Shown here one piece after another: positions 33,895 through 43,235 of a stretch of DNA of 64,000 bases. Position 1 is the stretch's first letter. Each line of letters starts with the position of its first letter. The stretch covers positions 37,976 to 101,975 of the forward strand of contig CAKMKJ010000048.1 in the NCBI GenBank assembly GCA_927443345.1, in the 5' to 3' direction. This DNA comes from an uncultured Anaerolineaceae bacterium (lineage in GTDB: Bacteria > Chloroflexota > Anaerolineae > Anaerolineales > Anaerolineaceae). Made by a program: the position numbers and the translations under genes. The notes under the pieces were generated by a model. It did no database searches. It was not told the DNA's origin and saw only the letters and a list, made by a program, of their open reading frames with translations.

Positions 33895-36402
33895 CTAGGA
33901 TGAAATTGACTTTAAAAGAATATCTTCAGCTTTTTGATATGCTGATAGTGCTTCACTGAGTTGGTTATTTTTTGAAAAGATATCACCTAAACACTGCCAA
34001 TAATCAAAATTATTACTGTTCTTTAGTTCAGTGAATTTTATTTGTGCCACAACCTGTTCAACCTCTTGTGCATTAAGTGATTGTTTTGAAATTATTGTAG
34101 ATAAAGTTTCAAAATCATCACTATCTAATAATTCGCTAAAATCCGCGATTGAGTTTTCTATTTTTGATTCTGTGATATTCTCTTGTTGAACTTCTAATGG
34201 AGTATCGAGTTCAACTGTATTACTTTGCGTTGCTGTTTCTGTCATTTCATTAGCATATTCAGTAAATTCAACATCTGCGAAATTGGTTTGAATACTATCA
34301 TCAAGTTTCTCAGAGATCAATTCTGTCTCTTCGCGTGGTTGATCAACGGACTGATCATTTAATTCGCTATCAAATAGGTTGACCGAAACATCCTTGGGTA
34401 ATTGTAAATCATCCATGAGTTGAGCTTCCAGAATTAATTCCTGATCTTTTTCAATTTCATCATCGACTGTGGTTTCTAATGAATTTGAAGGTTCTTCGAT
34501 TAGTGAAGAAGGTTCATCTGGTGTTTTTAATCCTCGTAGCCAGTCGAGCAGTTCATCGTTTGTCTGTTGAGAAATAATGCCATTATCTAGATTTGAACTT
34601 TCTTCGCTGGAGCCTTGAAAAACACTAGTTGTTTTTAATTGTTCATCAGATGCGGGTAGAGTATCAAAATCAGGTTTAACATCTTCATCTCGTAAAACAT
34701 CATCCGCTACATTTTGAGTAATCAAAACTGATTTAACCCAATCAGGAATTTCATCGTCAGAAGAAATAGGCTTAAGTTCACCAGTTTCAATATTGGGTGT
34801 CTGACTTTCTTGGATTATATTTGATGATAAATCGATTTTCTCCCAACCATCATCTTGGTCTGAGAGAGCTTGCGGTGTATCATCAATCGAAGAAGTAACT
34901 TCTGGTGCAAATTCGTGATCAAAAATATTATCAAATGTAGTTTCTTCTGGTTCAAATTCTGCAATCGAAGTATCAGTTAACTCATTATCAGACGATTGAG
35001 AGACCGATTCAGGTTCAGTTTGAAGGTTTTTTAACCAATCAGGCATATCCTCACTGGACTCAGATTTTTGGGGTTCTTCGGCTTGAAAATTCTTTAACCA
35101 ATCGGGAAAATCCTGATCAGATGGCTGTTGGGATGTTGACGCATCTGAATTTGAAAACTGTGACATCCACTCAGATGGAGGAAATTGTTTTTCTTCATTT
35201 CCGTTTGAAACCAGGTTTTCATCATCCATTTTTCCCTCTTTTAACTCTGTGAATAGTAATGCAAGATCGTCATTGGATACGTTAGTACTTTTCTCTGTTT
35301 GAGAATCATTTACTCGGACTTCTGAGATTTCTAATTCTTTATCAGATTCAGCAGCGGTTATTGATTTGTTTGTTTCTTCCGATGCAAATTCTGAGTTTGA
35401 ATTCCAACCCGCACTTTTGATCCATTCTGGAATTTCGTCATCAGTTTGTATATTATTAACGTCACTATTGTCCAAGTCTTGATCTTCAACAGAAAATGGG
35501 GCATTCAATGGATTCGCATTTGGCTCTTCAGCTTTAGAGAGGTCATTAGCCCAATTGAATGGTTCACCTGGCTTAAATTCTTTGGATTGATCAATTTCAT
35601 CAAACCATTCAGGAATATGAGAATCAAAATTATTTGAGGGAATAACTTCAAGTTTATCTAATTGAACTTTGTTTTCTGGAATTTCATTATCTGAAAAGGG
35701 AGAAGTTATAAACTGATAATAGGGGTCAAGGCTAATGAGGCGATTTTTATTAATAGTTGCAGCTTCACTATTGTTCTTGGTTAGATGTATTTGCTGTAAA
35801 ATTCGGTTTGCCTCAAAACAAAATGGAAATTTTTCTAAAATTCGATTACAGTCTGCCTCAGCCTCATCTATAGCACCAGAAGAATAGTGCATCCTGGCAA
35901 GGATTACTTCAAGGTCAATTCGGCGGGGATCTTCTTCGAGGATTGATAGAATTTCGGTAATGGCTTGTTGAAACAACTCACCCCTGGCGTACATTCGCAC
36001 AAGTGCCCCTCTCGTAAGGCGAATTTTGGAGGGTTGTTCGCCGTCTCTCCGTCCAAAAAGCCGTTTCAATTCATCCTGAATGGCTAAATTGGATGGTTGG
36101 ACATCAAAGGCTTGTTCCATATGCCAGATCGCCAGATCAAGATTATTCTGGTCTTCAACGATAATTGAAAGACCTACATGTGAAATAAAATCGTCAGGAA
36201 TTGCTGATAGCACCCGAGAAAACACATCCAAAGCTTCAGGGTATTTTTTTTGTTCTAATAGTGATTTACCTAAATTGCGATATGACTCAATACATTTAGG
36301 GTAGGTTGACAATATGTGGACGGAATGGGCAATTGCATCATCGTATAGCCCATTATCAATGAGTTGTTCAATTTCTCGGTTATATGTTTTTAATGAAATC
36401 AT
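33895..36402 (-). CDS. TPR protein with long acidic region carrying repeated P[DE]W motifs
   Basis: 835 residues. Residues ~1-230 are TPR units (e.g. YPEALDVFSRVLSAIPDD) and ~785-832 return to TPR-like helices (WQCLGDIFSKNNQLSEALSA). Between them ~550 residues are acidic, Ser/Asn-rich and probably disordered, with a short motif at HIPEWFDEI (262), EIPEWIKSA (323), DFPDWLKNF (431), DMPDWLKNL (452), EIPDWVKSV (551) and ELLDWLRGL (617). No signal peptide or membrane helix. It looks like a scaffold; the partner of the motif is unknown. First gene of a run with ndk and the epimerase. Confidence 0.75.
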   Translation of the reverse strand: MISLKTYNREIEQLIDNGLYDDAIAHSVHILSTYPKCIESYRNLGKSLLEQKKYPEALDVFSRVLSAIPDDFISHVGLSIIVEDQNNLDLAIWHMEQAFDVQPSNLAIQDELKRLFGRRDGEQPSKIRLTRGALVRMYARGELFQQAITEILSILEEDPRRIDLEVILARMHYSSGAIDEAEADCNRILEKFPFCFEANRILQQIHLTKNNSEAATINKNRLISLDPYYQFITSPFSDNEIPENKVQLDKLEVIPSNNFDSHIPEWFDEIDQSKEFKPGEPFNWANDLSKAEEPNANPLNAPFSVEDQDLDNSDVNNIQTDDEIPEWIKSAGWNSNSEFASEETNKSITAAESDKELEISEVRVNDSQTEKSTNVSNDDLALLFTELKEGKMDDENLVSNGNEEKQFPPSEWMSQFSNSDASTSQQPSDQDFPDWLKNFQAEEPQKSESSEDMPDWLKNLQTEPESVSQSSDNELTDTSIAEFEPEETTFDNIFDHEFAPEVTSSIDDTPQALSDQDDGWEKIDLSSNIIQESQTPNIETGELKPISSDDEIPDWVKSVLITQNVADDVLRDEDVKPDFDTLPASDEQLKTTSVFQGSSEESSNLDNGIISQQTNDELLDWLRGLKTPDEPSSLIEEPSNSLETTVDDEIEKDQELILEAQLMDDLQLPKDVSVNLFDSELNDQSVDQPREETELISEKLDDSIQTNFADVEFTEYANEMTETATQSNTVELDTPLEVQQENITESKIENSIADFSELLDSDDFETLSTIISKQSLNAQEVEQVVAQIKFTELKNSNNFDYWQCLGDIFSKNNQLSEALSAYQKAEDILLKSISS

Positions 36403-36461
36403 TCACTTGCCCTCATGCTTAAGTATGCAACAATCAACATTTTTCCGCAAGAGTATATTAT

Positions 36462-36491
36462 AAAAAAAAGCAGTCCAAATTGAACTGCTTT
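36462..36491 (-). terminator. Intrinsic terminator of sigA
   Basis: On the minus strand AAAGCAGT, a 9-nt loop and ACTGCTTT are followed by a run of T. It starts 10 nt after the sigA stop codon and separates sigA from the TPR gene. Confidence 0.85.
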
Positions 36492-36500
36492 CAATTGAGG

Positions 36501-37709
36501 TTAATCTCCTAAATAGTCTCTTAATTTTCTTCGAATTGAGGGATGTCGTAATCGACTCAATGCTTGGGCCTCAATTTGACGTACGCGTTCGCGAGTGACA
36601 CCCATTTTTCTGCCAACTTCTTCGAGTGTGTATGCCTGTCCATCTAACAAACCATATCTTAACTGCAAAATTCGAACTTCTCGGGGTGGCAAGCCGTTTA
36701 ATACGTCTTCAAGATGTTCTTTCAGAAGGTTGTAGGTTGCAGTTTCATCAGGCGGAGGTGCTTCATCATCTTCAATAAAATCACCTAATACTGAATCTTC
36801 TTCATCATCAGTTGGTGTTTCAAGTGAGAGTGGGCGTCTGGCCACTTGGATCATGTTTTCAACTTTTTTGGGTGGTACATCCAAAGAAATGGCTAATTCT
36901 TCTACAGTTGGTTCACGCCCCAACCGCTGGGTTAATTGGTGTTGAATTCTCAACAGTTTATTGATTTGATCACCCATGTGAACAGGCACACGGATTGTTC
37001 GCCCCTGATCTGCAATTGCTCTAGTAACTGCTTGTCTGATCCACCAGGTGGCATAAGTACTAAATTTGTGACCACGACGGTAATCAAATTTTTTGGTGGC
37101 ACGAATTAAACCGATGTTGCCTTCCTGAATAAGATCAAGAAAGGGTACACCGCGCCCCATATATTTTTTTGCCACACTGATAACCAAGCGTGAGTTAGCG
37201 GTAATCAGATGCTCTCTTGCTGACCATCCATCCTCAATAAGCTTGCGAAGTTCAAGGCGACGTTTATTATTGACATTTCCCTTAGCTAATTCTTCTCGAG
37301 CCATTCGTCCGCGTTCAATACGTTGGGCTAACTCGACCTCTTCTTCAGCATTGAGCAGAGGAACCCGACTGACTTCTTTGAGATAGAGACCAATAGTATC
37401 ATCGGTATCAATATTTTCAAGATCGTCAGAAAGCATAGTTCGGGGTTCTTCAACTTCTTCGCTAACGGTCAGATCTTCATCTGAAGGTTCTTCGGGAAGA
37501 GATTCATCTTCAAGATACGGAATACCGGCACTCATTAATGCCGCAAATGTTTCTTCTAGCTGCTCAACATCTTGTTCAGCATCAGGGAAGAAATGGAGGA
37601 TATCATCAATAGTGACATAGTTTTTCTGCCGTCCAAGGTCAATTAACCTGGCAATTGCAGTATATTCTTCATCATCATCTTCAACGATATTGATTATAGG
37701 GTTTTCCAT
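36501..37709 (-). CDS. sigA: Primary sigma factor (group 1, RpoD/SigA)
   Basis: 402 residues. An acidic N-terminus with region 1.1-like helices is followed by 1.2 ([20 protein letters not shown]), region 2 ([35 protein letters not shown] and [20 protein letters not shown]), region 3 ([17 protein letters not shown]) and region 4 ([20 protein letters not shown]). This is the housekeeping sigma factor. A good promoter (37778-37806) lies ~62 nt upstream of the start, and a second promoter further up seems to drive only a short RNA. Confidence 0.96.
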   Translation of the reverse strand: MENPIINIVEDDDEEYTAIARLIDLGRQKNYVTIDDILHFFPDAEQDVEQLEETFAALMSAGIPYLEDESLPEEPSDEDLTVSEEVEEPRTMLSDDLENIDTDDTIGLYLKEVSRVPLLNAEEEVELAQRIERGRMAREELAKGNVNNKRRLELRKLIEDGWSAREHLITANSRLVISVAKKYMGRGVPFLDLIQEGNIGLIRATKKFDYRRGHKFSTYATWWIRQAVTRAIADQGRTIRVPVHMGDQINKLLRIQHQLTQRLGREPTVEELAISLDVPPKKVENMIQVARRPLSLETPTDDEEDSVLGDFIEDDEAPPPDETATYNLLKEHLEDVLNGLPPREVRILQLRYGLLDGQAYTLEEVGRKMGVTRERVRQIEAQALSRLRHPSIRRKLRDYLGD

Positions 37710-37777
37710 TAATTATCAAAGTCCTTAAACTGGAAGTCTGTGTTCGAATACTAGTAAAACAACAGCTTCACAAAATT

Positions 37778-37806
37778 AGAATACACAAAAATTGTAAGAA
37801 TTACAA
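37778..37806 (-). promoter_or_regulatory. Probable sigA promoter
   Basis: On the minus strand TTGTAA (37801-37806), a 17-bp spacer and TATTCT (37778-37783). Start near 37771, leader ~60 nt. Confidence 0.55.
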
Positions 37807-37849
37807 TAGCAATAAGACTGCGGTATATACTCAACAAAGTAGGCGTACA

Positions 37850-37897
37850 AAAAGCGGAAGAAAGCTTCCGCTTAGTACTTGGCCCAAAAATGACCGC
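37850..37897 (-). ncRNA. Candidate short RNA or attenuated leader upstream of sigA
   Basis: A strong promoter (TTGACT, 18 bp, TATATT; 37903-37932) is followed within ~50 nt by a hairpin with a 9-bp stem AAGCGGAAG/CTTCCGCTT (37852-37873) and a T-run on the minus strand. The transcript would be about 50 nt and contain no reading frame of note. sigA has its own promoter further downstream, so this is either a separate small RNA or a long leader with an attenuator. Confidence 0.4.
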
Positions 37898-37902
37898 ATA
37901 AC

Positions 37903-37932
37903 AATATACACTAAATTGAATATAAAAGTCAA
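37903..37932 (-). promoter_or_regulatory. sigma-70-type promoter upstream of the hairpin near sigA
   Basis: TTGACT at 37927-37932, an 18-bp spacer, and TATATT at 37903-37908 on the minus strand. It matches the consensus better than the sigA-proximal promoter and faces the same way. Confidence 0.6.
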
Positions 37933-38074
37933 TAAGCATTCTATAATCTAATGTAATATTAATAAATGTCATTCTTCTTTACTTACAGCAGAAAAGGGGT
38001 AAAATTATAACTTAATGCGTAAATTCCAAAATGCTTAAGAAATCAAGCGTATTTAAAATTCTAGAGGAGGAGCA

Positions 38075-40372
38075 ATGAATATTTTAGGTCTGGCAAAACA
38101 TGGGCTAAACGGTTTTGAACAAATAGCCATCGTCGGTGTCTTGGTAGTCGCATTAATTAGCCTGGTTTATGCCTGGTTGTTGAGAAACACGGTCATGAAA
38201 AAGGACAAGGGGTCTGAAAAGATGCAAGAAGTTTGGGATGCAATCCGCGTTGGTGCGGAATCTTACCTCTCAAAACAATTGAAAACAATTTTGCCTTCTG
38301 TTGCTATTCTTTTCATCGCTATGTTTTTCTCTGTTTATGTAGTTACTCCAACTGCAGAAGCTGTTGAAGAATTTCCTGAAAATACTCGACTTATTATTGC
38401 TGTCGGTCGCGCAATTGCATTTATTTTAGGAGCTTCTTTCTCTCTAATCGTTGGACAATTGGGCATGCGCATGGCTATTCAAGCCAGTGTTCGTTCTGCC
38501 TCGGCTGCAAAACGTAAATTTAACGAAGCTCTGTCTATTGCATATTATGCCGGTACTTATACAGGGATGCTAACTGATGGTTTAGGACTTTTAGGCGGAA
38601 CTATCATTTTTGTTGTCTTTGGTAAAGCATCTCCTGACGCCTTGTTAGGTTTCGGCTTTGGTGGAACTTTGATAGCATTATTTATGCGTGTTGGCGGTGG
38701 TATTTATACCAAAGCAGCTGATGTTGGAGCTGATTTGGTTGGAAAGGTCGAAAAAGACATTCCTGAAGACGATCCACGTAATGCAGCAGTTATCGCTGAT
38801 CTTGTAGGTGACAATGTTGGTGATTGCGCCGGTATGGCAGCAGATATCTTTGAGAGTTATGAAGTAACCATCGTTTCTGCTTTGATCCTCGGCTTGGCGC
38901 TCATGAGTCAAGATCCTACACACAGTTTAAAATGGATTGTTTACCCTCTGATCATCCGCGGTATTGGTGTCATCAGTTCCATTCTCGGCACCTTCACGGT
39001 ACCCATCTGGGAAAAGTTCCCCATAAAATTCTTGCGGGCACACGATGCTGAAGAATCCATGTTCAGATCATATGAAGTTTCAAGTATAAATACGGTTGTT
39101 TGGTCTTTCATCGTAGGTATTTTGTATGTTGGTGGACCCGATGGCTGGAAACTTGCATTGCTCACCACAATTGGTGTTGCGCTTGCAGTTGCTTTCAACC
39201 CTATAACTTCATATTTCACCTCAACAAAGTACCCACCTGTTAGAGAAATTGTTGATTCAACCAAAACTGGCTCTGCCACAACCATCCTTTCTGGTTTGTC
39301 AATTGGTATGGAATCAAGTGTCTGGGCATTAATTGTTCTTGCTGTTGGTTTCTTTTTCTCAACACTCATTTACATTGGTCAACCTTTGCATATAATTTAC
39401 GGTATCGCTATGCTTGGTATTGGCATGCTGAGTCACACGGGTAACAATGTTGCGATGGATTCATTTGGTCCAATTTCTGACAATGCCAATGGCATTGGCG
39501 AGATGGCCTGGCACGATCAAAATGATGAAAACACCCTCATGGCTCGCCAAACCATGGCAGACCTTGATGCAGTGGGTAACACAACCAAAGCCATCACCAA
39601 GGGTATCGCAATTGCATCAGCTGTTATTGCGGCCGTTAGTTTATTCGCATCATACATAACAGATGTTAAAAAAGTCCAGGAAGTTGCGAATGTCAAAATC
39701 CTGGAATCTATTAATGTCGCTGATCCCACTGTCTTTATTGGGTTGTTGCTTGGTGCTGCACTTCCATGGTTGATTAGTTCACTTTCTATCAAAGCAGTCA
39801 GCCGTGCTGCAATGAAAATTGTGGAAGAAGTTCGCCGTCAGTTTAAGATTCCGGGAATTATGGAAGGCACCACAAAACCGGATTATGCAGAAGTAGTTGC
39901 TATTTCAACTATTTCATCTCAAAAAGAACTGGTCCCTATGGCAACAATTGCTGTTTTGATGCCACTCGTAGTTGGATTAGTGTTTGGAGTAGAAGCTCTT
40001 GGTGGTTTTCTTGCTGGTGTTATCGTGAGCGGTCAGTTATTGGCTGTCTTTATGGCCAATACAGGTGGTGCATGGGATAACGCAAAGAAAAGTGTCGAAG
40101 ATCAACCGAGAGACCTTGTTGCCAACACTGGCAAAGGATCAGAACGGCACAAAGCTGCAGTTGTGGGTGATACAGTGGGAGATCCCCTGAAAGATACTGC
40201 TGGTCCTGCACTTAATCCAATGATCAAAGTAGTTAACCTGGTTAGCTTAATTGCTGCTCCAGTGATCGTGAATTATGTTGACAGTCCCTATAAGTGGATA
40301 GTCGTAGCTGTATTACTAGCTGCAATTATCTGGGCTATTACAGGAAGTAAGAAAAAAGTAGTAATGGAATAA
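38075..40372 (+). CDS. hppA: Membrane-bound proton-pumping pyrophosphatase
   Basis: 765 residues, about 16 membrane helices. The catalytic loop DVGADLVGKVEKDIPEDDPR (~222-241) and VADLVGDNVGDCAGMAADIF-like segment, plus GNNVAMDSFGPISDNANG and VVGDTVGDPLKDTAGPALNP near the end, are all intact. The diagnostic stretch reads GNTTKAITKG: Lys and Thr at these two positions mark the K+-independent H+-pumping class (K+-dependent enzymes have Ala and Gly/Ala). A strong SD (GAGGAGG) precedes ATG 38075. It conserves energy from pyrophosphate as a proton gradient, which could also feed the MotAB motor. Confidence 0.96.
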   Translation: MNILGLAKHGLNGFEQIAIVGVLVVALISLVYAWLLRNTVMKKDKGSEKMQEVWDAIRVGAESYLSKQLKTILPSVAILFIAMFFSVYVVTPTAEAVEEFPENTRLIIAVGRAIAFILGASFSLIVGQLGMRMAIQASVRSASAAKRKFNEALSIAYYAGTYTGMLTDGLGLLGGTIIFVVFGKASPDALLGFGFGGTLIALFMRVGGGIYTKAADVGADLVGKVEKDIPEDDPRNAAVIADLVGDNVGDCAGMAADIFESYEVTIVSALILGLALMSQDPTHSLKWIVYPLIIRGIGVISSILGTFTVPIWEKFPIKFLRAHDAEESMFRSYEVSSINTVVWSFIVGILYVGGPDGWKLALLTTIGVALAVAFNPITSYFTSTKYPPVREIVDSTKTGSATTILSGLSIGMESSVWALIVLAVGFFFSTLIYIGQPLHIIYGIAMLGIGMLSHTGNNVAMDSFGPISDNANGIGEMAWHDQNDENTLMARQTMADLDAVGNTTKAITKGIAIASAVIAAVSLFASYITDVKKVQEVANVKILESINVADPTVFIGLLLGAALPWLISSLSIKAVSRAAMKIVEEVRRQFKIPGIMEGTTKPDYAEVVAISTISSQKELVPMATIAVLMPLVVGLVFGVEALGGFLAGVIVSGQLLAVFMANTGGAWDNAKKSVEDQPRDLVANTGKGSERHKAAVVGDTVGDPLKDTAGPALNPMIKVVNLVSLIAAPVIVNYVDSPYKWIVVAVLLAAIIWAITGSKKKVVME

Positions 40373-40388
40373 GATAATTGAAGTTCAA

Positions 40389-40420
40389 AAAAGAATCCGG
40401 ACAAAATTCCGGATTCTTTT
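40389..40420. terminator. Bidirectional terminator between hppA and the RluA-type gene
   Basis: A 12-bp stem AAAAGAATCCGG / CCGGATTCTTTT with an 8-nt loop, T-runs on both strands. It lies between two convergent genes. Confidence 0.88.
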
Positions 40421-41076
40421 TATTTGGCTAACTTTTCAAGTGTATCTAGAAAATCGTCTGGATAAGGAGCAGATAATTTAACGTGTGAATGAGTAGAGGG
40501 ATGAATAAATGTTATCTCATAGGCATGTAGTGCTGTTCGCGCAATTACCTCAGATGGATTTGTGTTTGTTTTTTTATATAGCCTGTCACCAAGAATCGGA
40601 TGCCCTATCGATGCCAAATGGGACCTTATTTGATGCGTATAGCCAGTCTCTGGCCTAATTTCTGCGAGACAACAATCTTGGAAAATATTTATGATAGTGA
40701 TTTTGGATTTGGCTGGTTTACCTTGGTCATAATCCACAATGGTGCGATGTCTGCGGTCGCCGTCAATTCTGAGGGGGAAATCGATTATAAATTCCTTGTT
40801 TAGGGGAAAACCAAAAATAAGTGCGTGATAGATTTTTCGAATTTGATGATTTTCAAAGGCCAGATTTAGACTTCGATGAGCGGCTTCATTTCTGGCGACC
40901 AGCAAAATACCGCTGGTTTCTTTATCTAGGCGATGTACAATCCAGCAGCGACCAAAATCCAGCTCTAGTAAAGATTTTACGGTTGGCAGGTCAGGGTTAT
41001 AGCCATCTCTAATAGTTAATAAACCTGACGGTTTATTAACAGCAATAATTGATTCATCCTGAAATAGGATATCCAT
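40420..41076 (-). CDS. RluA-family pseudouridine synthase
   Basis: 218 residues, a compact catalytic domain without an S4 domain. The opening ILFQDESIIAVNKPSGLLT, the catalytic Asp in VHRLDKETSGILLVARN (~47) and ETGYTHQIRSHLASIGHPIL are the family motifs. It isomerises uridine in rRNA or tRNA; the exact target (RluA, RluC or RluD type) cannot be told. Ends in the bidirectional terminator shared with hppA. Confidence 0.92.
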   Translation of the reverse strand: MDILFQDESIIAVNKPSGLLTIRDGYNPDLPTVKSLLELDFGRCWIVHRLDKETSGILLVARNEAAHRSLNLAFENHQIRKIYHALIFGFPLNKEFIIDFPLRIDGDRRHRTIVDYDQGKPAKSKITIINIFQDCCLAEIRPETGYTHQIRSHLASIGHPILGDRLYKKTNTNPSEVIARTALHAYEITFIHPSTHSHVKLSAPYPDDFLDTLEKLAK

Positions 41077-41104
41077 AATTGAAAATGAAAATTCTAAAAA
41101 ACCA

Positions 41105-41941
41105 TTATTTGAAAAAACTGGCTGCTAATACGCCAGGGCCGGCATGGACTATGATTGCAGGTGGTAGATCGCAAATTTGGATATCTTGCAGATTCAAATA
41201 TGATGAAAAAGAATTCCTGAGTGCGATTGCATCATCCATCGCATCAGCTTCCAGAATTGCGAGATGAGAATTAGGCGAGGCTGGGCATTCCTGTTGCACC
41301 AATTCGATAATCCGAGAAATCGCACGCTTCTTTGTGCGTTGACTTTCAAACTGGTTGATTTGTCCGTCTCTAAATAACAAAATCGGTTTAATTTGAAGAA
41401 CAGAACCTGCAAGTGCCTTTGCAGCACCGATTCTTCCTCCTTTATGAAGGTATTCAAGTGTATCAACATAGAGATATATTACAGAACGTTTACTATAATC
41501 TTCAATCCGTTTTGTGATTTCTTCCATTGAGACACCTTGCTGAGACCATTCAACGGTTAATCGAACTACTGTACCAAATCCAGGGCCGATTAACTTTGTG
41601 TCAATGACTGTAATATCTGCATCCTGAAAATCCTGGGCGGCAACAGTTGCACTGCGGAAGGTTCCGCTTACCTTTGAAGAAGGGGTTAAGACTAGTGCAG
41701 AATCCCCATTCTTGACAATTTCTTCGTAAATTGGAGTATATAAGGCAGGTGGTGGAGCAGCTGTTTTTGGAAGTGAAGTGGATTTACGAAGTTTGTCGAG
41801 AAATTCGACTGTTGAAATTTCAGTATCATCACGGTATGATTTTTCACCAAATACAATGATTTGCGGTAAATAATAAATTCCCAATCTTTTTGCTTCATCT
41901 ACTGATAGGGTTGATGTTGTATCTGCCAATATCTTAATCAT
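41105..41941 (-). CDS. DegV family fatty-acid-binding protein
   Basis: 278 residues. KILADTTSTLSVDEAKRLGI, the SSKVSGTFRSATVAAQDF loop, DTLEYLHKGGRIGAAKALAG and the end VHAGPGVLAASF are DegV signatures. DegV/FakB proteins bind fatty acids for phosphorylation by FakA. Here no fakA gene is nearby. 28 bp upstream of the RluA-type gene in the same direction. Confidence 0.93.
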   Translation of the reverse strand: MIKILADTTSTLSVDEAKRLGIYYLPQIIVFGEKSYRDDTEISTVEFLDKLRKSTSLPKTAAPPPALYTPIYEEIVKNGDSALVLTPSSKVSGTFRSATVAAQDFQDADITVIDTKLIGPGFGTVVRLTVEWSQQGVSMEEITKRIEDYSKRSVIYLYVDTLEYLHKGGRIGAAKALAGSVLQIKPILLFRDGQINQFESQRTKKRAISRIIELVQQECPASPNSHLAILEADAMDDAIALRNSFSSYLNLQDIQICDLPPAIIVHAGPGVLAASFFK

Positions 41942-41974
41942 TTTTGTAATCTCCCGTTTGTCGAAAAAAGGCAG

Positions 41975-42559
41975 TTAAAGTGAGGATCCGCAATTGACAC
42001 ATGTGGATTCATTTTTATGCACGACATATCCACATTTTAGGCAGGAAAGGGGTTGTATATTTCCGAGGGGGGCACCACAAGCAATGCATGTGGGTTCACC
42101 TTTTGGGTTTGGAGTATTACAAAAATCACAGATATAGCGATTTAACCGATCTGACAATTGGTGGCCAGATCCAAGGGACCTCGCAGTCGTATCTATGACA
42201 TTCCAAACATTTTCAGACAATTGGAAAGATTCAATGTCTTGAGCGATATCATCAAGGCGATTTAGCAATGACAAGGGATTGCGCAATGCAGCAATTGTTG
42301 ACACTCCCAAACTTGCAGCAATTCCCAACCAGGCTTGTTTGCCAATATCAACAGCGACACCATCTGCTACATTTTGCAGTGATACACTTAAAGCAGTGGC
42401 TCCACCAGAACTGGCATATTGAGAGGTGGCGATCTGAACGACGACTATGTCGTCTGAAGCATAATGTTGAACTCGCATATTTCCTCGAGAAAATTCAGCC
42501 ATCAAGGCTTGCGCGAGGTCAGTGTTGCTGAAGTTCCCGTGATAGATTCGTTGAGGCAT
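41975..42559 (-). CDS. Double zinc-ribbon protein
   Basis: 194 residues. The N-terminal ~135 residues are a mixed alpha/beta region (MPQRIYHGNFSNTDLAQALM) with a hydrophobic segment ~75-95. The C-terminus holds two zinc ribbons, CDFCNTPNPKGEPTCIACG and CLKCGYVVHKNESTCVNCG (~145-192). Not assigned to a characterised family. Divergent from the SH3 gene. The N-terminal part recalls membrane-binding or bacterial PH-like folds, a weak impression. Confidence 0.7.
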   Translation of the reverse strand: MPQRIYHGNFSNTDLAQALMAEFSRGNMRVQHYASDDIVVVQIATSQYASSGGATALSVSLQNVADGVAVDIGKQAWLGIAASLGVSTIAALRNPLSLLNRLDDIAQDIESFQLSENVWNVIDTTARSLGSGHQLSDRLNRYICDFCNTPNPKGEPTCIACGAPLGNIQPLSCLKCGYVVHKNESTCVNCGSSL

Positions 42560-42606
42560 AATTGAATTATAATCAGATTTACTAAAATATAAAGCTACGG
42601 AGAATC

Positions 42607-43233
42607 ATGAATTTAAAGTTGCAAAAAATATTGGGATTGCTGATCATAATTTCCCTTTTCCTTTTAACTATATATACGTTATCTGATACCAAAAGTGTGT
42701 ACGCTCAACAGCCAACAGGTTCAGTGCCAACAGTAACTGGAACCCCGACCGGTCCTATGGCAAAGGTTATAACGTATAAATCTGAACCCGGCGGCATCAA
42801 CATAAGGTCAGGTCCAAGTACATTTTATGATGTAATTGGAAAGATGTTTCTTGAACTTGAATTGCCGGTTATCGGAAAATCACCCGGAGGGGATTGGTAT
42901 TTAATCAAGTATCCAGTTTTACCCAATGGTCAAGGGTGGGTATATTTTAATTATGTAAATGTTACTCCAGGCGAGATTCCCATTGCTGAAGTGCCACCAA
43001 CACCCATGCCTAAAGCGACACTACAAATAGACCCTACGTTAGCTGCGCAATTTGTCTCCACCCCTTTAGCGACTAAATTGCCTACCTTTACACCTTCTGC
43101 GCCTTTAGCCATACCTACTTTTGAAGTTTTTGACAGCCAATCGTTCGCTGGTATTCCTATTGGATTAATTATCTTAGTTCTAATTGGTTTGGGGCTCATG
43201 ATGGCGTTATTTTCGTACTTTTCTGCTAGGTAA
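42607..43233 (+). CDS. Secreted SH3-domain protein with C-terminal membrane anchor
   Basis: 208 residues. A signal peptide (1-~35, ending VYAQQ), a bacterial SH3 domain (~55-120: INIRSGPSTFYDVIGKM, GDWYLIKYPVLPNGQGWVYF), a Pro/Thr-rich stalk and a C-terminal membrane helix (~182-203). Likely displayed on the outer face of the membrane and binding the cell wall. An ACGGAG site lies 8 nt before the ATG. Convergent with a small membrane-protein reading frame 2 bp downstream. Confidence 0.85.
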   Translation: MNLKLQKILGLLIIISLFLLTIYTLSDTKSVYAQQPTGSVPTVTGTPTGPMAKVITYKSEPGGINIRSGPSTFYDVIGKMFLELELPVIGKSPGGDWYLIKYPVLPNGQGWVYFNYVNVTPGEIPIAEVPPTPMPKATLQIDPTLAAQFVSTPLATKLPTFTPSAPLAIPTFEVFDSQSFAGIPIGLIILVLIGLGLMMALFSYFSAR

Positions 43234-43235
43234 AT

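Larger units (their letters stand above)
37710..38074. other. Divergent region between sigA and hppA
   Basis: 365 bp without a convincing gene. Leftward it holds the sigA promoter (37778-37806), a terminator-like hairpin (37852-37873) and a further leftward promoter (37903-37932). Rightward there is only a weak promoter candidate (TTTACT then TAAAAT, around 37978-38006) and a strong GAGGAGG ribosome site before hppA. A 73-codon leftward frame (37751-37972) is judged spurious. Confidence 0.7.

Noticed and set aside
37751..37972. 73-codon leftward frame upstream of sigA
   Set aside because: It runs through a promoter and a terminator hairpin, and its composition is that of AT-rich non-coding DNA.
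38941..39369. 142-codon leftward frame inside hppA
   Set aside because: Antisense to the strongly conserved hppA; low-complexity translation with no ribosome site.
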